DNA of 64,000 nt from Flavobacterium sp. HSC-32F16 (GTDB lineage Bacteria > Bacteroidota > Bacteroidia > Flavobacteriales > Flavobacteriaceae). Shown here piece after piece: positions 61,534-64,000 of this stretch (within the stretch, counting starts at the first letter, position 1; each line of letters begins with the position of its first letter). Where the stretch lies: positions 62,001 through 126,000 of the forward strand of contig NZ_JALKAC010000007.1 in NCBI RefSeq assembly GCF_024171645.1. The letters are read 5' to 3'. Under the pieces are notes generated by a model, which saw only the letters and a program-made list of their open reading frames with translations, did not search any database and was not told the origin of the DNA. Made by a program: the position numbers and the translations under genes.

Positions 61534-62421
61534 ATGACAAAATCCAATATCGACACTTCAACAAAGACAAATTGGTATTGTGACAATATTAGATTGACGC
61601 ATTCAATATCTAATTATCAAGAATTTGGCAGTTTTTCAACAAGCAATGACAGCGATTTTGTGCGGCTTCACTTTGGATTGAAAGGCAACTATGAATTTTC
61701 ATATAAGCAGCTCGACAGAAAATTTGACCTTATTGGCGGGCACCATAACATAATGTATTCAAACGGATTTGACATTGAAGTTAAAAACAAGACACTTGAA
61801 ATAGAAACATTTGGGATTCAATTTCCCAGAGAATTATTTGTTGATTTAACTCAAAATGCCAGCGACCAGATTAAACGATTTTCAGAAAATATTCTTTTGG
61901 GAAAAAGCGATTTATTATCTCAAAATTGGGGAGCAATTGACTTTTCAATTGAACAGGTAATAAAGCAGATCATAAATTGCAGCTACTCTGCCGAACTTAA
62001 AAAAATGTTTCTGCTTTCTAAAAGTATAGAACTGCTTGTGCTGTCTGCTGAATCTTATTCATACTGCGAAAATAAAAGAGAAGTATTTGTTAAAAATAAA
62101 AGCGACAAAGAAAAAATTATTGCAGCAAGAGATTTGATAAACGAAAATTTGAATTGTCCGCCTAACTTAAACCAAATTGCCAAAACGATAGGCCTTAATG
62201 AATACAAACTCAAACGAGGATTCAAGGAAGTATTCAGTAATACGGTATTTGGATATTTGACAGATCAAAGGCTGCATTTAGCTATGCAGTACTTGAAAGA
62301 CACCCAAAAGACTTCATCTGAAATAGCTTATATTCTTGGTTATGCAACCCCGCAGCATTTCAGCAATGCTTTTAAGAAGAAATTTGGTTTTACTCCTAAA
62401 TCTATTAGTAATAATCCTTAA
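61534..62421 (+). CDS. AraC-family regulator
   Basis: ATG 61534 (MTKSNIDTSTKTNWYCDNIR) is preferred, giving 295 residues. The longer frame from 61456 adds 26 residues without family character. The N-terminal region resembles ligand domains of PchR-like AraC regulators (FGLKGNYEFSYKQLDRKFDL). The HTH is at about 190-295 (LNQIAKTIGLNEYKLKRGFK and SEIAYILGYATPQHFSNAFK). It precedes the SRPBCC gene by 61 bases in the same direction, possibly controlling it. Confidence 0.9.
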   Translation: MTKSNIDTSTKTNWYCDNIRLTHSISNYQEFGSFSTSNDSDFVRLHFGLKGNYEFSYKQLDRKFDLIGGHHNIMYSNGFDIEVKNKTLEIETFGIQFPRELFVDLTQNASDQIKRFSENILLGKSDLLSQNWGAIDFSIEQVIKQIINCSYSAELKKMFLLSKSIELLVLSAESYSYCENKREVFVKNKSDKEKIIAARDLINENLNCPPNLNQIAKTIGLNEYKLKRGFKEVFSNTVFGYLTDQRLHLAMQYLKDTQKTSSEIAYILGYATPQHFSNAFKKKFGFTPKSISNNP

Positions 62422-62482
62422 TTGGCAATCCAGCTGTTACATTTGATTTTACATTTGCGGTTCATTTTAAATTAATTAAAGT

Positions 62483-62935
62483 ATGACACCAGAAATTAAA
62501 TCAGTACCAAAAACAGAACTAAGAATACAAAAGTCAATCAGCATTAACGCTTCGACTGCCAAAGTCTGGCATGCATTAACAAATCCTGAACTTATTAAAA
62601 TATATTTCTTTGGAACGGAATGTTTAAGTGAATGGAAGAAAGGAAGTGCAATACTTTACAAAGGAATTTATGAAGGTATACCATACGAAGACAAAGGAAA
62701 TGTAATAGACATTGAAACTGAAAAATTTATACTTTATAATTATTGGAGTTCATTTTCAGGAACAGAAGATATTCCTGCAAACTATTCAGAAATAAAATAC
62801 GAATTATCGGCAGACGAAAACGGAACAATTTTTACAATAGTTCAAGGAGGTTTCAAAACGCAGGAAGCTCACGACCATTCCGACAAAAATTGGGGATATG
62901 TAATGGAGGGACTGAAAGATATGCTGGAAAAATAA
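62483..62935 (+). CDS. SRPBCC/AHSA1-like protein
   Basis: 150 residues with the START-like fold (SINASTAKVWHALTNPELIK, IYFFGTECLSEWKKGSAILY; GTIFTIVQGGFKTQEAHDHS). AHSA1-like proteins bind hydrophobic ligands in a deep pocket and are widespread without known enzymatic activity. It follows the AraC regulator in the same direction. Confidence 0.88.
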   Translation: MTPEIKSVPKTELRIQKSISINASTAKVWHALTNPELIKIYFFGTECLSEWKKGSAILYKGIYEGIPYEDKGNVIDIETEKFILYNYWSSFSGTEDIPANYSEIKYELSADENGTIFTIVQGGFKTQEAHDHSDKNWGYVMEGLKDMLEK

Positions 62936-63040
62936 CTCGGAAGATAAGCAACGAACCGATAACAAAGGTTTGGATATGGTCGGGCGATAGGCAGAATTAA
63001 GCATCCAATTCTAAGATATATTTTAAAAATCAGCCAAAGT

Positions 63041-63064
63041 CAATCCCGAAAGCTTTCGGGATTG
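63041..63064. terminator. Perfect palindrome CAATCCCGAAAG/CTTTCGGGATTG
   Basis: A 24-base perfect palindrome between the SRPBCC gene and the secreted-protein gene. It has no long T tract, so it may be a stem-loop or dispersed repeat rather than a true terminator. Confidence 0.45.
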
Positions 63065-63187
63065 CTCAGCGTGTACTTTGAAGAGTTCGAACAGCATACT
63101 AATACACTAAAATTATAATATATTAATAATTTGTCTTCTGTAACATTTATTCCTTTTTCCGTACTAATTAATATAAAAATATTCTAT

Positions 63188-63910
63188 ATGAAATCCTTAT
63201 TCCTTCTTTCTGCAGGTTTTTCTTTACTATGTTTTACTGCAAATGCCCAAGAAAAAACACAGTCTCCTGGTCACAATGAAATTATTGAGACACTAATTAA
63301 AAATGAAGAGTATGAAATGAAATGGTCAGCAGTTCGAGATACTGCAAAAATTGAAATTGGAAAGGTATTAACTAAAATATCTAAAACAAAAAACACAATA
63401 AAAGTCATTACCACGGTAAAAATGAAAAATATGCCGGACTGGGTTGATGAAACTACAGCAGAGCTTCCTAACTTAAATCCTGTAAGACATACTTCTGTCA
63501 ACACTCAAAGAGACATAGAACTTAATTTTGGGAAACAAACAACTGGATATTATCTGGATAAAAAGGATAACAAAAAAACAGCTATTAAGGAGGAAACAAC
63601 AGGCGACTTTTTTGACAGTAATATCTATCCTCAAATAGTCCGCTGGCTTCCGCTAAAAGAAAATTATAAAACAGAAATGACGATTTTTGATTATAATCCT
63701 GTAACAAAAGCTGCAATTCTTAAAGCAGATATAACTAACACAAAAAAAGGTATCCTTGCTGGAAAACCTGTTTGGATTGTTACTGTGACAGATGGTATTT
63801 CGCAGAACAAAGTAATAAATACTTATTATATTGATTCCCTAACCAATCAATTTTTGAAACAGGAAATTGATATGGGAGCAAATAAAATGATGATGGAAAA
63901 AGTAAACTAA
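63188..63910 (+). CDS. Secreted protein of unknown function
   Basis: ATG 63188 is chosen because LFLLSAGFSLLCFTANAQ (residues 4-21) is a complete signal peptide. The longer frame from 63131 would bury it. 240 residues. The mature part is beta-rich with a late NTYYIDSLTNQFLKQEIDMG segment, reminiscent of DUF3108-like periplasmic proteins, but I am not sure. It is the last gene of the window, with 90 bases of non-coding sequence after its stop. Confidence 0.7.
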   Translation: MKSLFLLSAGFSLLCFTANAQEKTQSPGHNEIIETLIKNEEYEMKWSAVRDTAKIEIGKVLTKISKTKNTIKVITTVKMKNMPDWVDETTAELPNLNPVRHTSVNTQRDIELNFGKQTTGYYLDKKDNKKTAIKEETTGDFFDSNIYPQIVRWLPLKENYKTEMTIFDYNPVTKAAILKADITNTKKGILAGKPVWIVTVTDGISQNKVINTYYIDSLTNQFLKQEIDMGANKMMMEKVN

Positions 63911-64000
63911 ATCTCTTTGTTTAGATTAGTTAAGTCTTTTATTTTGAGTATACTTTTCCTAATAGCAGCATTCCTATACAGAAAACCAAATAGGTTTCAT

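Noticed and set aside
1..64000. CRISPR array or phage defence island
   Set aside because: No regularly spaced direct repeats and no cas, restriction, retron or other defence genes were seen.

Overview
The window looks like chromosome from a Flavobacterium-type member of the Bacteroidota. The DNA is AT-rich, TonB-dependent receptors carry N-terminal carboxypeptidase-regulatory-like domains, regulators are mostly AraC/TetR/HxlR/ArsR types, and several genes are preceded by the Bacteroidota -7 promoter box TAnnTTTG (for example before the cold-shock gene, the second TonB receptor, the OhrR operon and a TetR gene). No CRISPR array, rRNA, complete tRNA or intact transposase gene was seen. This is accessory sequence with unusually many broken genes and dispersed repeats.

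Layout. (1) 1-2.7 kb: a BlaI/M56 (BlaR1-like) regulator pair behind a palindromic operator, then a small secreted protein that repeats the C-terminal tail of the M56 protein, then a decayed membrane-protein frame. (2) 2.8-14.4 kb: a compact biosynthetic cluster on the + strand: TonB-dependent receptor, PvdE/SyrD-type ABC exporter, a single-module NRPS (C-A-T-C) whose adenylation pocket reads as glycine, a TTG-started Sfp-type phosphopantetheinyl transferase, and a secreted, membrane-anchored S33-type hydrolase, closed by a strong terminator. (3) 14.7-25 kb: a mixed region with a deletion-fused pseudogene, a cold-shock protein, a 3' tRNA fragment, an AraC/SDR/NTF2-like run (the last frameshifted), a hydrolase-ABM fusion diverging from an ArsR-type regulator, an S41 protease and a bestrophin-like channel. 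(4) 25.4-29 kb: siderophore-type TonB receptor plus PepSY membrane protein. (5) 29.5-39.3 kb: AraC regulator, RND efflux adaptor, pump and TolC protein, universal stress protein, KAS III and outer-membrane phospholipase A. (6) 39.4-43.5 kb: Crp/Fnr, TetR and FabF pseudogenes around HxlR/SDR and TetR/thioesterase units with visible operators. (7) 43.6-50 kb: a second RND system on the - strand under a TetR gene with two operator copies. (8) 50.2-56.2 kb: TetR, epimerase-DUF2141, an OhrR-controlled nitroreductase-ohrR-ohr operon, an AraC/GyrI operon. (9) 56.2-64 kb: an alginate-export-like porin, a segmental duplication, HxlR/NmrA pair, AraC, SRPBCC protein and a secreted protein.

How it works together. 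The strongest candidate for an undescribed system is the glycine NRPS cluster. The cytoplasmic enzyme would be activated by its own PPTase, its product exported by the ABC protein, possibly trimmed outside the inner membrane by the hydrolase, and moved across the outer membrane by the TonB receptor. There is one A domain, two C domains and no thioesterase, so the distal C domain probably does the release. The remaining operons are mostly stress, efflux and envelope-lipid functions under local one-component regulators.
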